Numbered from the stretch's first letter, positions 42,190 through 54,810 are shown. The stretch: 64,000 nt of DNA from Butyricicoccus sp. Marseille-Q5471 (GCF_951230135.1 NZ_CATNVC010000006.1:78865-142864); one strand, 5' to 3'. Made by a program: numbers and translations. Notes: generated by a model from the letters alone, not told the origin.

Positions 42190-43110
42190 TTACAGCATGG
42201 CGGCACCGATCAAGCCTGCGTCATTTCCCAGGGTTGCAGTGACAATCTCCGTGTTTTTTGTCTCGCACCGGAATATCTCCGGTATGGTCAGCCGACGCAG
42301 CGGTTCAAGCAGCTTTTCGCCGTATCCGGCCAGACCGCCGCCCAGAACAACACAGTCCGGCTGAAAGATGTTGATGAAATTCGCCAAACCGCAGGACAGG
42401 TTGCGGCAATACTCCTCAAACAGTTCAGTCGCCAAGGGGTCGCCCGCGTCAACCGCATCGCAAATCATCTTGGCATTCAAATGTCCGCGATCGGAAGCGA
42501 GCATGCTTTCGCGTCCCTCAGCCAATGCCCGCTCGGCAAACTTGACGAAGTGCGAAGCCGAAGCATATGCCTCCAAGCACCCTCTGCGGCCACAATTGCA
42601 CGCCTCGCCGCCCTGACGAATGACCATATGCCCCAGTTCGCCGGCAATATCGTTGCAGCCGGTGTACAGCTTACCATTGATGACAATGCCGCCGCCAACG
42701 CCTGTGCCCAGTGTAATCATAATCATATTTTGCACGTGACTGGCGGCGCCTGCAGTCGCTTCGCCAAGCGCCGCACAGTTTGCATCGTTATCCAGCTGCA
42801 CCGCGCAGCCAAACTCCGGCTGAAATGCGCGGGCGAACTCCACATCGTTCATGCCCAGATTGGTGCCGAAAATCAGGCGGCAGCCCTTTTTGTCCAGCGA
42901 GCCGGGCACGCCGATGCCGATACTGCTTACTTCATCCGGCGACACACCCTGCGCCGCGCATAAATCCAGTGCCAGCTGCTTCATATCGCCGCGCAGTCCG
43001 TCCGCGTCTCCTATTTTGGTTGGGACTGCCTGCTTACGAAGGATTGCTCCGCTTTCTGAGCACAGCGCGGCTTTTACACTCGTGCCGCCAAGATCAATGC
43101 CAATTCTCAT
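42190..43110 (-). CDS. ROK family glucokinase
   Basis: 306 residues. Phosphate loop MRIGIDLGGTSVKAALC, DNDANCAALGEATAGA, MITLGTGVGGGIVINGKLYT, catalytic/zinc region GELGHMVIRQGGEACNCGRRGCLE, and PDCVVLGGGLAGYGEKL. The zinc motif GHM...C-C-GRRGC-LE marks ROK kinases; the set fits a glucokinase. ATG at 43110 follows AAGGAGAGAAAGGGT. It follows the PHP gene. Confidence 0.92.
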   Translation of the reverse strand: MRIGIDLGGTSVKAALCSESGAILRKQAVPTKIGDADGLRGDMKQLALDLCAAQGVSPDEVSSIGIGVPGSLDKKGCRLIFGTNLGMNDVEFARAFQPEFGCAVQLDNDANCAALGEATAGAASHVQNMIMITLGTGVGGGIVINGKLYTGCNDIAGELGHMVIRQGGEACNCGRRGCLEAYASASHFVKFAERALAEGRESMLASDRGHLNAKMICDAVDAGDPLATELFEEYCRNLSCGLANFINIFQPDCVVLGGGLAGYGEKLLEPLRRLTIPEIFRCETKNTEIVTATLGNDAGLIGAAML

Positions 43111-43126
43111 ACCCTTTCTCTCCTTA

Positions 43127-43852
43127 TCAGTCGAACAGGTTGATTCCTCTTCCCGTGAAATACGCATTCAGACGATCAATACTGCTGTTGATGACGAGCT
43201 CCTCCGGGAAATCAATTTCCTCAAGCATCGCAAGTGCACCTTCCACGTGGCCAACTCGGTATTCAATGTGACTGTCGCTGTCAACCGAAATCGGCACCTC
43301 ATACTTTTTGCACAGGCGCGCAATATCCGCACAGTTTTGCCGACTGCCTGCACGGATATTCAAAGATGCGTTATTAATTTCAACAATCTTACCACAATCG
43401 TTACACTTGCTGATAATATATTCATGGTCGAAATCAAAATTTGCGTTGCCCAAATGACCGAATGCATTTACATACGGATTATGAAGAATGGCCTCGAGCG
43501 CTGCCGTATGAATTTCCTTGGTCGCCGGGGGGAACAGGCATTCATGGAAGGAGGCGAGCGCAAACTCAATTGGTCGGAGACACTTATTGGCGATTACGTT
43601 AATACCGCCCGCGGGTGCTGTAATATCAAATTCAATCCCCCGAATCACGGTCACGCCATCAATTTGCCGCGGGATTAGATCCATGTTAGCAAAATGCCAT
43701 TCGTGCGGTCCATCGGGATTTGTCGGTCCGTGATTTGTGATAGCGATAGCGGCCAGTCCCGCATCCTGTGCGCCACGTACCATTTCCGTCAAGGAACTGA
43801 ACGCGTGATGCGTCACACTTGTATGCATATGCAAATCTGCAACGATTTTCAA
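43127..43852 (-). CDS. PHP-domain phosphoesterase (YcdX-like)
   Basis: 241 residues. Metal-binding His/Asp set of the PHP superfamily: VADLHMHTSVTHHAFSSLTE, AIAITNHGP, GIEFDI, NAFGHLGNANFDFD, VEINNASL, SVDSDSHIEYRVG. Family members hydrolyse phosphates or phosphate esters; substrate unknown. Lies between hprK and the ROK kinase, all on the minus strand. Confidence 0.9.
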   Translation of the reverse strand: MKIVADLHMHTSVTHHAFSSLTEMVRGAQDAGLAAIAITNHGPTNPDGPHEWHFANMDLIPRQIDGVTVIRGIEFDITAPAGGINVIANKCLRPIEFALASFHECLFPPATKEIHTAALEAILHNPYVNAFGHLGNANFDFDHEYIISKCNDCGKIVEINNASLNIRAGSRQNCADIARLCKKYEVPISVDSDSHIEYRVGHVEGALAMLEEIDFPEELVINSSIDRLNAYFTGRGINLFD

Positions 43853-43909
43853 TAGTCTCTCTCCTTAAAAATTGGCGAGGCCGTACAACACGGCATCGCC
43901 AATCTGATT

Positions 43910-44842
43910 TTAGTTCCCGTATTGCTTGAGCATGCGCTCCTGCAGCTCCTGCGCGGCGTTATAGCCCATTTTCTTTTGGCGGTTGTTCATAGCGGCTACT
44001 TCGATAATGACCGCAAGGTTACGACCGGGCTTGACCGGTATGGTCAGACTCGGTACGGAAATATCCAGAATAGAGGTGGTTTGTCCGTCAAGTCCCAGAC
44101 GGTCGTACTGCTTGCCGTCTTCCCACGGTTCAAGGTTAATGACAAGTTCTACCTTTTCCGTCAGCTTAATCGAGCCAACGCCAAAGATACGGCGCACATC
44201 GACAATTCCAATGCCGCGCAGCTCAATAAAGTGACGGATGACCTCCGGCGCAGTACCGACCAGAGTCTTGTCCGATACGCGCTTAATCTCAACCGCGTCA
44301 TCCGCAATCAGACGGTGTCCGCGCTTAACCAGCTCAATTGCCGTCTCCGACTTACCCACACCGGAATCGCCCAGCAGCAGCACGCCCTCACCGTAGATTT
44401 CAATCAAGACGCCGTGCAGTGTGATGCGGGGTGCGAGACTTACCTTTAATGAGGCGATGATTGCGCTCATAATGGTCGATGTGAATTCATTGGTGCGCAG
44501 CAGCGGCACCTTATATTTTTGCGCTGCTTCCAGACACTCCGGGAATACATCAATGTTGCGTGAAATAATCATCGTCGGGATGCCGGTTGAAAACAGGCGG
44601 TCAAAGCTTGCGCGGCGTGTCTCCGGATCGAGCTGTTCGACATAGCTGCTTTCGACCTTGCCCATGATCTGAATGCGATTGGGATCGAAATAATCGAAAA
44701 ATCCGGCAAGCTGCAGACCGGGGCGGCTGACATCATCCTTGGTAATTTCAATTTTTTCGAAATTTTCGGGGCCGAAAATGACCTCAAACTTAAATTCCTG
44801 CACTAAATCGCCCAGACTTACGCCGAATTCCTTTAACTGCAT
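43910..44842 (-). CDS. hprK: HPr kinase/phosphorylase
   Basis: 310 residues. Phosphorylates Ser46 of HPr and so sets catabolite repression in low-GC Gram-positives. C-terminal catalytic domain with P-loop LLGDSGVGKSETAIELVKRG, DDAVEIKR, and the signature LRGIGIVDVRRIFGVGSI; the N-terminal domain (1-130) is complete. Two ATG codons; 44842 has AGGAG at the right distance, 44848 is too close. Confidence 0.96.
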   Translation of the reverse strand: MQLKEFGVSLGDLVQEFKFEVIFGPENFEKIEITKDDVSRPGLQLAGFFDYFDPNRIQIMGKVESSYVEQLDPETRRASFDRLFSTGIPTMIISRNIDVFPECLEAAQKYKVPLLRTNEFTSTIMSAIIASLKVSLAPRITLHGVLIEIYGEGVLLLGDSGVGKSETAIELVKRGHRLIADDAVEIKRVSDKTLVGTAPEVIRHFIELRGIGIVDVRRIFGVGSIKLTEKVELVINLEPWEDGKQYDRLGLDGQTTSILDISVPSLTIPVKPGRNLAVIIEVAAMNNRQKKMGYNAAQELQERMLKQYGN

Positions 44843-45058
44843 ATACATACTCCTTTCTGCTAAAGCAGAAAATGATAATCAAATTCAAAATATATGCCTA
44901 TATTATACCCCGCAAAGTCCATTTTTTCAATCTTTTTCCGTATGCACCCAATAAAACTTAAATCTCTCGACTTTTTTTCACAAACCACTTGCATTCCCCC
45001 ACCCTTTGTGGTACTATAATATGCGTTACGCAATGTTTGGAAAAGGAGGTGCAGGAAA

Positions 45059-45247
45059 ATGGCAAAGTGCGATATTTGCGGTAAGGGCGTGACCTTTGGA
45101 ATTCAGGTCTCTCACTCCCATCGTCGTTCCAACCGAACTTGGAAGCCGAACGTACGTCGTGTGAAGGCTCTGGTCGAAGGTACTCCTCGCCATATTAACG
45201 TATGTACTCGATGCCTCCGCTCCGGCAAGGTTACGCGTGCTGTCTAA
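45059..45247 (+). CDS. rpmB: 50S ribosomal protein L28
   Basis: 62 residues: MAKCDICGKGVTFGIQVSHS, RRSNRTWKPNVRRVKA, HINVCTRCLRSGKVTRAV. Two CxxC pairs make it a zinc-type L28. AAAAGGAGGTG precedes the ATG. A TATAAT box (45015-45020) stands upstream, the matching -35 (around TTGCAT) is loosely spaced. Confidence 0.97.
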   Translation: MAKCDICGKGVTFGIQVSHSHRRSNRTWKPNVRRVKALVEGTPRHINVCTRCLRSGKVTRAV

Positions 45248-45279
45248 TTAATTAGGCGACGTTAATGCATTCAAAATGG

Positions 45280-45304
45280 GCGCTCTGCTTGCAGAGCGCT
45301 TTTC
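45280..45304 (+). terminator. Terminator after rpmB
   Basis: GCGCTCTGC / GCAGAGCGC around a TT loop, then TTTTC. Confidence 0.8.
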
Positions 45305-45330
45305 TATTGAGTAAATGTAGGTGATCTCTT

Positions 45331-46020
45331 ATGAAAAAGGCACTGCGGCCCGCGTTTACCGCGACGATTCCGGTGCTTTGCGGCTATCTGTTCATCGGCT
45401 TTGCCTTTGGCGTGATGCTGCGCGACGCGGGCTATGCCCCGCCCTGGGCGTTCCTCAGCAGCCTGACCATCTATGCAGGCTCGGGACAGTACTTACTGGT
45501 TTCTCTGTTAGCGTCCGGCGCGTCGCTCGCAACGGTTGCTGTGATGACGCTGCTGCTTAATTGCCGCCATATTTTTTACGGACTGTCCTTTTTGGAGCAG
45601 TTTCATCAGATGGGAAACGCAAAGCCCTATATGATTTTTTCGCTGACCGATGAAACCTATTCGCTGCTCTGCTCACTCAAAACGCCCGAAGGGGTCGACC
45701 CGAACGCCATGCGCCTTTTAGTTGCCATACTGGATCATTCCTATTGGATTCTCGGTTCGGTCATTGGTGCGATTGCCGGCGGTATGCTGCCGTTTGATTC
45801 GACCGGCATTGATTTTGCGATGACCGCGCTGTTTGTTGTCATCTTTGTGGAGCAGTGGAAGAGCAGCAAACATCATGTCCCCGCCTTTCTGGGCCTGGGC
45901 GCTGCCGCTCTGTCCCTCGTGCTGCTTGGCCCGCAGAATTTCATCATGCCCGCCATGATTGCAATCTGCGTGCTTCTGGTTGCACTGCGCAGCCGTCTTG
46001 GCGAGGAGGTGGCGCAATGA
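45331..46020 (+). CDS. azlC: Branched-chain amino acid exporter, large subunit AzlC
   Basis: 229 residues with about six membrane segments; PAFTATIPVLCGYLFIGFAF, SLTIYAGSGQYLLVSLLA, LLLNCRHIFYGLSFLE and FSLTDETYSLL are AzlC signatures. Exports branched-chain amino acids or analogues together with AzlD. Its stop overlaps the azlD start (ATGA). Confidence 0.94.
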   Translation: MKKALRPAFTATIPVLCGYLFIGFAFGVMLRDAGYAPPWAFLSSLTIYAGSGQYLLVSLLASGASLATVAVMTLLLNCRHIFYGLSFLEQFHQMGNAKPYMIFSLTDETYSLLCSLKTPEGVDPNAMRLLVAILDHSYWILGSVIGAIAGGMLPFDSTGIDFAMTALFVVIFVEQWKSSKHHVPAFLGLGAAALSLVLLGPQNFIMPAMIAICVLLVALRSRLGEEVAQ

Positions 46021-46346
46021 GTGCAGGAAGAACGCTTGCCATGATTGCCGTCGCCGCGGTGTGCACCTTTGCAACCCGCGTTGCGCCGTTTCTGCTGTTT
46101 AACGGCAAACGACCGATTCCGCCGATTGTCCGCTACCTCGGCACGGTGCTGCCCCCTGCCGTCATTGCACTTTTGGTGGTGTACTGCCTTAAAAACGTCA
46201 CTTGGCTGGGGTATCCGCACGGCATTCCCGAAATGATTTCGATTGTGGTGGTTGCTGTACTCCATCTCTGGAAGCGCAACAATCTGCTGTCGATCGGCGT
46301 AGGCACCGCATTGTACATGATACTGGTGCAATCGGTATTTATTTGA
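46017..46346 (+). CDS. azlD: Branched-chain amino acid exporter, small subunit AzlD
   Basis: 109 residues, four hydrophobic segments: VCTFATRVAPFLLFNGKRPI, RYLGTVLPPAVIALLVVYCL, and LHLWKRNNLLSIGVGTALYM. ATG at 46017 in the ATGA overlap with azlC. The upstream continuation of this frame is the shadow of azlC. Confidence 0.93.
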   Translation: MSAGRTLAMIAVAAVCTFATRVAPFLLFNGKRPIPPIVRYLGTVLPPAVIALLVVYCLKNVTWLGYPHGIPEMISIVVVAVLHLWKRNNLLSIGVGTALYMILVQSVFI

Positions 46347-46351
46347 AATGG

Positions 46352-46382
46352 AAGGCATGGTAGGTTTACCATGCCTTTTCTT
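46352..46382 (+). terminator. Terminator after azlCD
   Basis: AAGGCATGGTA / TACCATGCCTTTTCTTT hairpin. Confidence 0.8.
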
Positions 46383-46420
46383 TCTGGTAGAATAAGAATA
46401 CATTGTTAAAGGAGACTGCC

Positions 46421-48577
46421 ATGGAAACCATGATTCAGATTCTGGCCCGCGAGCTAGACCAGAAAGAGACATATGTTGAAAATGTCGTCAAGCTGTTAGA
46501 TGAAGGCAACACCGTGCCTTTTATTGCGCGCTATCGCAAGGAAATGCACGGTACGATGGACGATCAGACCATCCGCGTGCTGGCCGACCGGCTGGCCTAT
46601 CTGCGCAGTCTGGACGAGCGCCGCACCGAAGTGCGCGAGGCCATTGCCGCGCAGGACAAGCTGACTGACGCACTCTCCCGCGCCATCGACGAAGCGCAGA
46701 CGCTCGCCGCACTCGATGATATTTACCGCCCTTATCGCCCCAAGCGCCGCACCCGTGCCTCGATGGCACGGGAAAAGGGACTTGCACCGCTTGCCGACGC
46801 GCTGTGCGAAGCGCGTACGCCTACCCCTTCTGCGGAAGCCCTTGCGCAGCCGTATATCGACCCTGCAAAGGGCGTGGAAAGCGCTGCTGATGCGCTCGCC
46901 GGTGCGTGCGATATCATCGCCGAAACGCTGTCGGATGATGCAGCGCTTCGCGGCAAGCTGCGCGCCTTGCTGAATCGTACCGGTGTGCTGCGCACGGTAG
47001 GCACGGACGCGGAGGATACCGTCTATCAGATGTACCACGATTTTTCCGAGCCGCTGCGCAGGCTGCAAAGCCATCGCGTACTCGCCGTCAACCGCGGCGA
47101 AAAGGAAGGCAAACTCAAGGTATCGCTCGAATGTGATGAGAACGAAGCTCTGGTTACGCTAAACCGCGCTGTTCTGCATCCCAAGAATCCCTTTGGTGCT
47201 CTGCTGCGGGATACCTGTGCTGATGCTTGGAGCCGTCTTCTCTTCCCCTCTTTGGAGCGAGAAGCACGTGCAGAGCTGACCGATTTGGCGAACGAGCAAT
47301 CCATCAAAACATTTGCGCTCAATCTGCGCCCGCTGCTGATGCAGCCGCCGGTGAAGAACCGCGTCACGCTCGGTTTCGACCCCGCTTATCGAACCGGGTG
47401 TAAGCTTGCCGTCGTCGACGGTACGGGCAAAGTTCTTGAAACAGGTGTGATTTATCCGACACCGCCGCACAAGAAAATTGACGAGGCAAAGAAAACCCTC
47501 ACGCGCATGTGTGAGCAGCACCACATCACCTGCATTGCAATTGGCAACGGTACAGCATCCAAGGAAAGCGAAATTTTCGTCGCTGATTTTATTCGGGAAC
47601 GCGGCGGCGGCATCGAATATATGATGGTGTCCGAGGCAGGTGCATCGGTCTATTCCGCGTCCAAGCTTGGCGCGGAGGAATTTCCGACGTTTGACGTCTC
47701 TCTTCGCTCCGCTGTATCTATCGCACGACGCTTGCAGGATCCGTTGGCAGAACTGGTCAAAATCGACCCGAAGGCCATCGGCGTTGGCCAGTATCAGCAC
47801 GATATGCCGCAGGCGCGCCTGTCCGATGCGCTGGACGGCGTGGTCGAGGACTGTGTTAACGCAGTCGGTGTGGATTTGAACACCGCCTCTCCTGCTCTGC
47901 TCAGCCGCGTTGCGGGCATTTCCGCGACTGTATCAAAGAATATCACGGCTTTTCGCGAAGATAACGGCCGCTTTGCAAGCCGCAAGCAGCTGTTGAAGGT
48001 CAAGGGACTTGGCCCCAAGGCCTTTGAACAGTGCGCAGGCTTTTTGCGTGTGCCGGACAGCGATAATCTGCTCGACCACACCGGCGTACACCCGGAATCC
48101 CATCCCGCGGCGCAGACGCTGCTCACACTGTGCGGCTATTCGACTGAGGATGCTGCCGGTGGTCAAATCAGCGAACTTGGCGCACGTGTCAAACAGCTCG
48201 GTGCGGAAAATGCAGCCGCGCGCTGCGGCGTCGGTGTGCCGACACTGCTCGACATCGTATCCGAGCTGCAAAAGCCCGGCCGCGACCCGCGCGACGAGCT
48301 GCCGCCCCCGATGCTGCGATCCGACGTAATGGATCTGAACGATCTCAAACCCGGCATGCAGCTGCAGGGCACCGTGCGCAATGTTACGGATTTCGGTGCG
48401 TTTGTTGATATCGGTGTGCATCAGGACGGTCTGGTGCATGTCTCGCAAATTTGCACCCGCTTTATCAAGCATCCCTCCGAAGCGGTCAAGGTCGGCGACG
48501 TGGTCAATACCGTTGTCCTGTCCGTCGATTCCAAAAGCCACCGCATTTCACTTTCCATCAAGCAGGCAAAGGTATAA
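46421..48577 (+). CDS. tex: Tex family RNA-binding transcription accessory protein
   Basis: 718 residues. N-terminal HTH part (NVVKLLDEGNTVPFIARYRK), IYRPYRPKRRTRASMAREKG, YqgF/RNase H-like domain near residues 325-450 (RVTLGFDPAYRTGCKLAVVD, IAIGNGTASKESEIF), helix-hairpin-helix part (VNAVGVDLNTASPALLSRV, KQLLKVKGLGPKAFEQCAGF) and a C-terminal S1 domain (GTVRNVTDFGAFVDIGVHQD). ATG at 46421 follows AAAGGAGACTGCC. Confidence 0.96.
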   Translation: METMIQILARELDQKETYVENVVKLLDEGNTVPFIARYRKEMHGTMDDQTIRVLADRLAYLRSLDERRTEVREAIAAQDKLTDALSRAIDEAQTLAALDDIYRPYRPKRRTRASMAREKGLAPLADALCEARTPTPSAEALAQPYIDPAKGVESAADALAGACDIIAETLSDDAALRGKLRALLNRTGVLRTVGTDAEDTVYQMYHDFSEPLRRLQSHRVLAVNRGEKEGKLKVSLECDENEALVTLNRAVLHPKNPFGALLRDTCADAWSRLLFPSLEREARAELTDLANEQSIKTFALNLRPLLMQPPVKNRVTLGFDPAYRTGCKLAVVDGTGKVLETGVIYPTPPHKKIDEAKKTLTRMCEQHHITCIAIGNGTASKESEIFVADFIRERGGGIEYMMVSEAGASVYSASKLGAEEFPTFDVSLRSAVSIARRLQDPLAELVKIDPKAIGVGQYQHDMPQARLSDALDGVVEDCVNAVGVDLNTASPALLSRVAGISATVSKNITAFREDNGRFASRKQLLKVKGLGPKAFEQCAGFLRVPDSDNLLDHTGVHPESHPAAQTLLTLCGYSTEDAAGGQISELGARVKQLGAENAAARCGVGVPTLLDIVSELQKPGRDPRDELPPPMLRSDVMDLNDLKPGMQLQGTVRNVTDFGAFVDIGVHQDGLVHVSQICTRFIKHPSEAVKVGDVVNTVVLSVDSKSHRISLSIKQAKV

Positions 48578-48614
48578 AAAAGCAGGACTGGTGACAAACC
48601 AGTCCTGCTTTTTT
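48576..48614. terminator. Bidirectional terminator between tex and the DUF1275 gene
   Basis: AAAAAGCAGGACTGG / CCAGTCCTGCTTTTTT with a short loop. Confidence 0.85.
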
Positions 48615-49314
48615 ACATACGGTACCGTCGTTTTTCTCCCTGTTCTTCTTCAGCGAACATAATCGCATAGACAACCAGCAGTAGGATGCAGCACAGCAAA
48701 ATCGATTTTTCACCCAATTTTGCCGCAGATATACCGCCCAGTACCGCACCAATGCTAAAAAGCAACAGAATCGCTCCATATATTCCCGCCCGACGACCCG
48801 CTTTGGCATCCCTGCTTCGCAACCAAATCATCAGCTGCTCCGTGCCCGACCGCAGATTACCCGTGCACATCGTTGTCGCAAACGCGCTCCCCCTCACCTT
48901 GCGGAAGCTATGCACCTGCAGCGCACAGACACAGGAAATCACCGCATCAACCAAGGTGTTCATCCGCTGTGGCAGGAAGGCAACCATGGCAAGCAGTACA
49001 ATTTCCGCCAGTATCACAATCTGCCGCCAGTGCATCCCTACTTCGCTCTGCGGCATCCGGCGGTAGCGTTCGCGAATCAATTCAGCTAATATTACACCGA
49101 CCGCAAACGATAGAATCGGCAGCAGATACCGCACCGCTGTGCTCCATCGCCGTTCCGCTACGCTCAGGCCGAGCAGCACGATATTACCTGTCTGCGCATT
49201 GGCAAATACGCCGCCGCGGCAAATGTAAGTATACGCGTCCAAAAATCCGCCGACTATGGTCAGCAGTGCACTGAGCGCGAAGGATTCGGACATTTGTCCA
49301 TGTGTCTTTTTCAC
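48613..49314 (-). CDS. YoaK/DUF1275 family membrane protein
   Basis: 233 residues, about six hydrophobic helices: TIVGGFLDAYTYICRGGVFA, NAQTGNIVLLGLSVA, ALQVHSFRKVRGSAFATTMC, TGNLRSGTEQLM. These match the YoaK family, of unknown transport role. The start is a GTG at 49314 behind AGGGGGACAGCT; ATG codons further in would remove part of helix 1. Confidence 0.88.
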   Translation of the reverse strand: MKKTHGQMSESFALSALLTIVGGFLDAYTYICRGGVFANAQTGNIVLLGLSVAERRWSTAVRYLLPILSFAVGVILAELIRERYRRMPQSEVGMHWRQIVILAEIVLLAMVAFLPQRMNTLVDAVISCVCALQVHSFRKVRGSAFATTMCTGNLRSGTEQLMIWLRSRDAKAGRRAGIYGAILLLFSIGAVLGGISAAKLGEKSILLCCILLLVVYAIMFAEEEQGEKRRYRM

Positions 49315-49418
49315 AGCTGTCCCCCTCTTGTATGCCTGAGCATGCTCACGCTTTTGTTTTCTCTGCTTCTAGTATAGCATTTCCCGCGCGCTGCTTCAAG
49401 CCGTGCGCACTGACAGCA

Positions 49419-49455
49419 AAAAGCCGGTCATTCGGATGGAATGACCGGCTTTTTC
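49419..49455 (-). terminator. Terminator of the ATP synthase operon
   Basis: AAAAAGCCGGTCATTC / GAATGACCGGCTTTTT, strong stem 2 bases after the atpC stop; it would also work on the plus strand. Confidence 0.88.
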
Positions 49456-49457
49456 AT

Positions 49458-49859
49458 TTACTTTTCTTCCGCAATACGCATGCGATTGATTGCCTTTTTC
49501 AGCTTGAGCTGAGCAATATCATGCTCATGCTCGCTCTCCTGCTGATGCAGCCTTGCTTTTGCTCGCTCAGCCGCCTCGCGGGCGCGGTTGATGTCAATCT
49601 CATTCGCCCACTCGCAGGTGCGTGCCAGCACAACAGTGCCCTCCTTGGAACAGTCCACAAAGCCGCCCGCAATTGCTGCGACATGCTCCTGACCGTCCCT
49701 GATAATCGTCAGACCGCCGATTCCCAGTGCCGCAATATACGGCACATGACCCGGCAGGATGCCGACGTCGCCCTGCGTCGTACGCACGACAATGCGATCC
49801 ACATCATCGTCGTAGAAGCTGCGCTCTGTCGTCAGCACCTTAAGATGGAAGGTAGACAT
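49458..49859 (-). CDS. atpC: F-type ATP synthase epsilon subunit
   Basis: 133 residues. N-terminal beta sandwich (FHLKVLTTERSFYDDDVDRI, GDVGILPGHVPYIAALG, FVDCSKEGTVVLARTCEWA) and a C-terminal helical hairpin (INRAREAAERAKARLHQQ). Central stalk of F1. Last gene of the operon. Confidence 0.96.
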   Translation of the reverse strand: MSTFHLKVLTTERSFYDDDVDRIVVRTTQGDVGILPGHVPYIAALGIGGLTIIRDGQEHVAAIAGGFVDCSKEGTVVLARTCEWANEIDINRAREAAERAKARLHQQESEHEHDIAQLKLKKAINRMRIAEEK

Positions 49860-49862
49860 AAC

Positions 49863-51272
<1,410 letters not shown>

Positions 51273-51290
51273 CTAATTTCGTGAATGTCC

Positions 51291-52160
51291 TCAGCCAACC
51301 TGGCCCGAACCGGCCACAATCTCGGTGATTTCCTGGGTAATGGCCGCCTGACGGGCGCGGTTGTAGGACAGATTCAAGTTTTCAATCATTTCACCGGCAT
51401 TGTCCGCGGCAGCTTCCATCGCCATACGTCGAGCCGACTGCTCAGAGCAGAAGCTCTCGACGACCGCGCCGTACAGCACGCCGTACAAATACTCGGGGAT
51501 GATTGCGTCGAACACCGCCTCAGGCGACGGGTCATATTCAGTCAGCACACCCGCACCATTTTTATCCGCTGTTTGCCCGCCCTGCTTTTTAAAGTTGACA
51601 GGCAGCAGCTGAATGCATTTTGCGTCCTGCTGTAGCGGCGAAACGAACTCGGTATAGCACAGGAATACCTCATCAATCTCACCCTTTTTGAAAAGGTCGA
51701 TTGTCTGATGGATAATCGGGTGCGTATCGCTGATTTTCATCGTCTCGGCAATGCCCGGATAGTTTCCGAGCACCGGCCAATCGCGCTTGGAATAATGCTC
51801 CTGCGCTTTCTTGCCGATTGTCAGCACATGCGCGTTCTTACCGCCCATTTGTGCCGCGCCGAGTTTGAAGATGCTCGAGTTAAAACCGCCTGCCAGACCG
51901 CGGTCACCCGCGATGACAATATACAGGCTGTTCTTCACTTCCCGCTTCTGGGTAAAGACGGAATCAGCGTCCCGCGTGACCGAAGCCAAACGGGTAATCG
52001 TCGAGTACATCGTATTAAAGTACGGACGAGACTGCGAGACACGCTCCTTGGCGTGGCGCAGCTTGGAGGACGCGACCAGCTCCATCGCCTTGGTAATCTG
52101 CATGGTCGACTGCACGCTCTTAATGCGGCGCTTGATGTCTTTCATGTTGCCGGAAGCCAT
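51291..52160 (-). CDS. atpG: F-type ATP synthase gamma subunit
   Basis: 289 residues, rotor shaft of F1: MKDIKRRIKSVQSTMQITKA, MELVASSKLRHAKERV, IVIAGDRGLAGGFNSSIFKL, and the C-terminal MEAAADNAGEMIENLNLSYN, RARQAAITQEITEIVAGSGQ. Confidence 0.97.
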   Translation of the reverse strand: MASGNMKDIKRRIKSVQSTMQITKAMELVASSKLRHAKERVSQSRPYFNTMYSTITRLASVTRDADSVFTQKREVKNSLYIVIAGDRGLAGGFNSSIFKLGAAQMGGKNAHVLTIGKKAQEHYSKRDWPVLGNYPGIAETMKISDTHPIIHQTIDLFKKGEIDEVFLCYTEFVSPLQQDAKCIQLLPVNFKKQGGQTADKNGAGVLTEYDPSPEAVFDAIIPEYLYGVLYGAVVESFCSEQSARRMAMEAAADNAGEMIENLNLSYNRARQAAITQEITEIVAGSGQVG

Positions 52161-52194
52161 TGTTCAATCCTCCTTCCTTCCGAGCAAGATATCG

Positions 52195-53706
<1,512 letters not shown>

Positions 53707-53718
53707 TCACCTACTTCC

Positions 53719-54261
53719 TTACGCTATCGTATTGGATAATTGCTGCGCCATTTCGGAAAGGCGTGTGCGCAGGCTTGTGTCAAACTGCTTGTTGTCCACC
53801 TTGACCACGATGCCGCCCAGCAGCGTCGGATCGACGGCAGTCTTGAGTACGACCTTCTTGCCTGTCACCTTGCACATCTTTTGACGCAGTTTCTCGGTCA
53901 GGGCCTCGCTCATCGGCTGCGCGGTCACCGCGCAAACTTCGGCAATACCATTTTCGAGATAGTACATTTCCTTATAAGCCTCACACATATCAGAAACCAA
54001 ACCGATGCGGTTTTTTTCCGTAATGAGCATGAGAAAATTGAGCAGGAACGGTTCCATGCGCTCTGCAAAAACGTTTTTGAGTACGGTTTGCTTTTCCTCG
54101 AGCGCAATCGATGGGGTGGACAGTACCTTTAAAAAGTCCGGATTCTGGGCGAAAATTTCGCAGACCGCGGTCAGCTCGCTCAGAAACAGCTCGTCTTTTT
54201 TCGCGTCCTTTGCCACCTCATACAGGCTCAGAGCATAGCGTTCGCTTACAATATTGGCCAC
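53719..54261 (-). CDS. atpH: F-type ATP synthase delta subunit
   Basis: 180 residues, stator cap linking F1 and the b dimer: VSERYALSLYEVAKDAKKDE at the start, FLLNFLMLITEKNRIGLVSD, and VDPTLLGGIVVKVDNKQFD, SLRTRLSEMAQQL at the end. Confidence 0.95.
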   Translation of the reverse strand: MANIVSERYALSLYEVAKDAKKDELFLSELTAVCEIFAQNPDFLKVLSTPSIALEEKQTVLKNVFAERMEPFLLNFLMLITEKNRIGLVSDMCEAYKEMYYLENGIAEVCAVTAQPMSEALTEKLRQKMCKVTGKKVVLKTAVDPTLLGGIVVKVDNKQFDTSLRTRLSEMAQQLSNTIA

Positions 54262-54267
54262 TTACGC

Positions 54268-54765
54268 TCACCCTACCTTATCGATAAAATCTTCGATCAG
54301 TCGCTCGTGATCGGCCACATTGATGTCCTTTTCGACAACCTTAGAGGCGATCATGACCGACAGTCCGGCGATCTCATCCTTGATTTCGTTCATCGCCTTC
54401 TGGCGTTCCAGTGCGATGTTGGTCTCGGCCTTTTTGACCATCGCGGTTGCCTGCTGCGAGGATTCCTTCAGGATTTCTTCGCTGCGGACAGTGGCGCGGC
54501 GAGTGGCGCTCGAAACGATTTCGTTCGCCTCTTCCTTAGCTTTGGCCAGACGTCCGGTGTACTCGCTGCGGAGCTGTTCCGCTTCGGTCTGCGTTTTTTC
54601 CGCGACAGCGTACATATCCTGCACTTCCTCCTCACGCGCGGCCATCATTTTGCGCACCGGTTTAAAGAGGAACTTCTTAACGATCAGAAATGTAATGAGC
54701 GTATTGCAAATGGTTACGCAGATTTCCCAAGGCGTAAAGCCTACAAATGGTAAAAATTCTCCCAC
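54268..54765 (-). CDS. atpF: F-type ATP synthase b subunit
   Basis: 165 residues: one N-terminal membrane helix (WEICVTICNTLITFLIVKKF) followed by FKPVRKMMAAREEEVQDMYA and a long coiled coil, the outer stalk of the enzyme. Confidence 0.95.
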   Translation of the reverse strand: MGEFLPFVGFTPWEICVTICNTLITFLIVKKFLFKPVRKMMAAREEEVQDMYAVAEKTQTEAEQLRSEYTGRLAKAKEEANEIVSSATRRATVRSEEILKESSQQATAMVKKAETNIALERQKAMNEIKDEIAGLSVMIASKVVEKDINVADHERLIEDFIDKVG

Positions 54766-54810
54766 AGGTTTACCCTCCTTCCTGCTGGAAGTCTGATAAG
54801 TCCCTGCCGA

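Noticed and set aside
45855..46016. Upstream extension of azlD
   Set aside because: It is azlC read in another frame; the ATGA overlap gives the real start.
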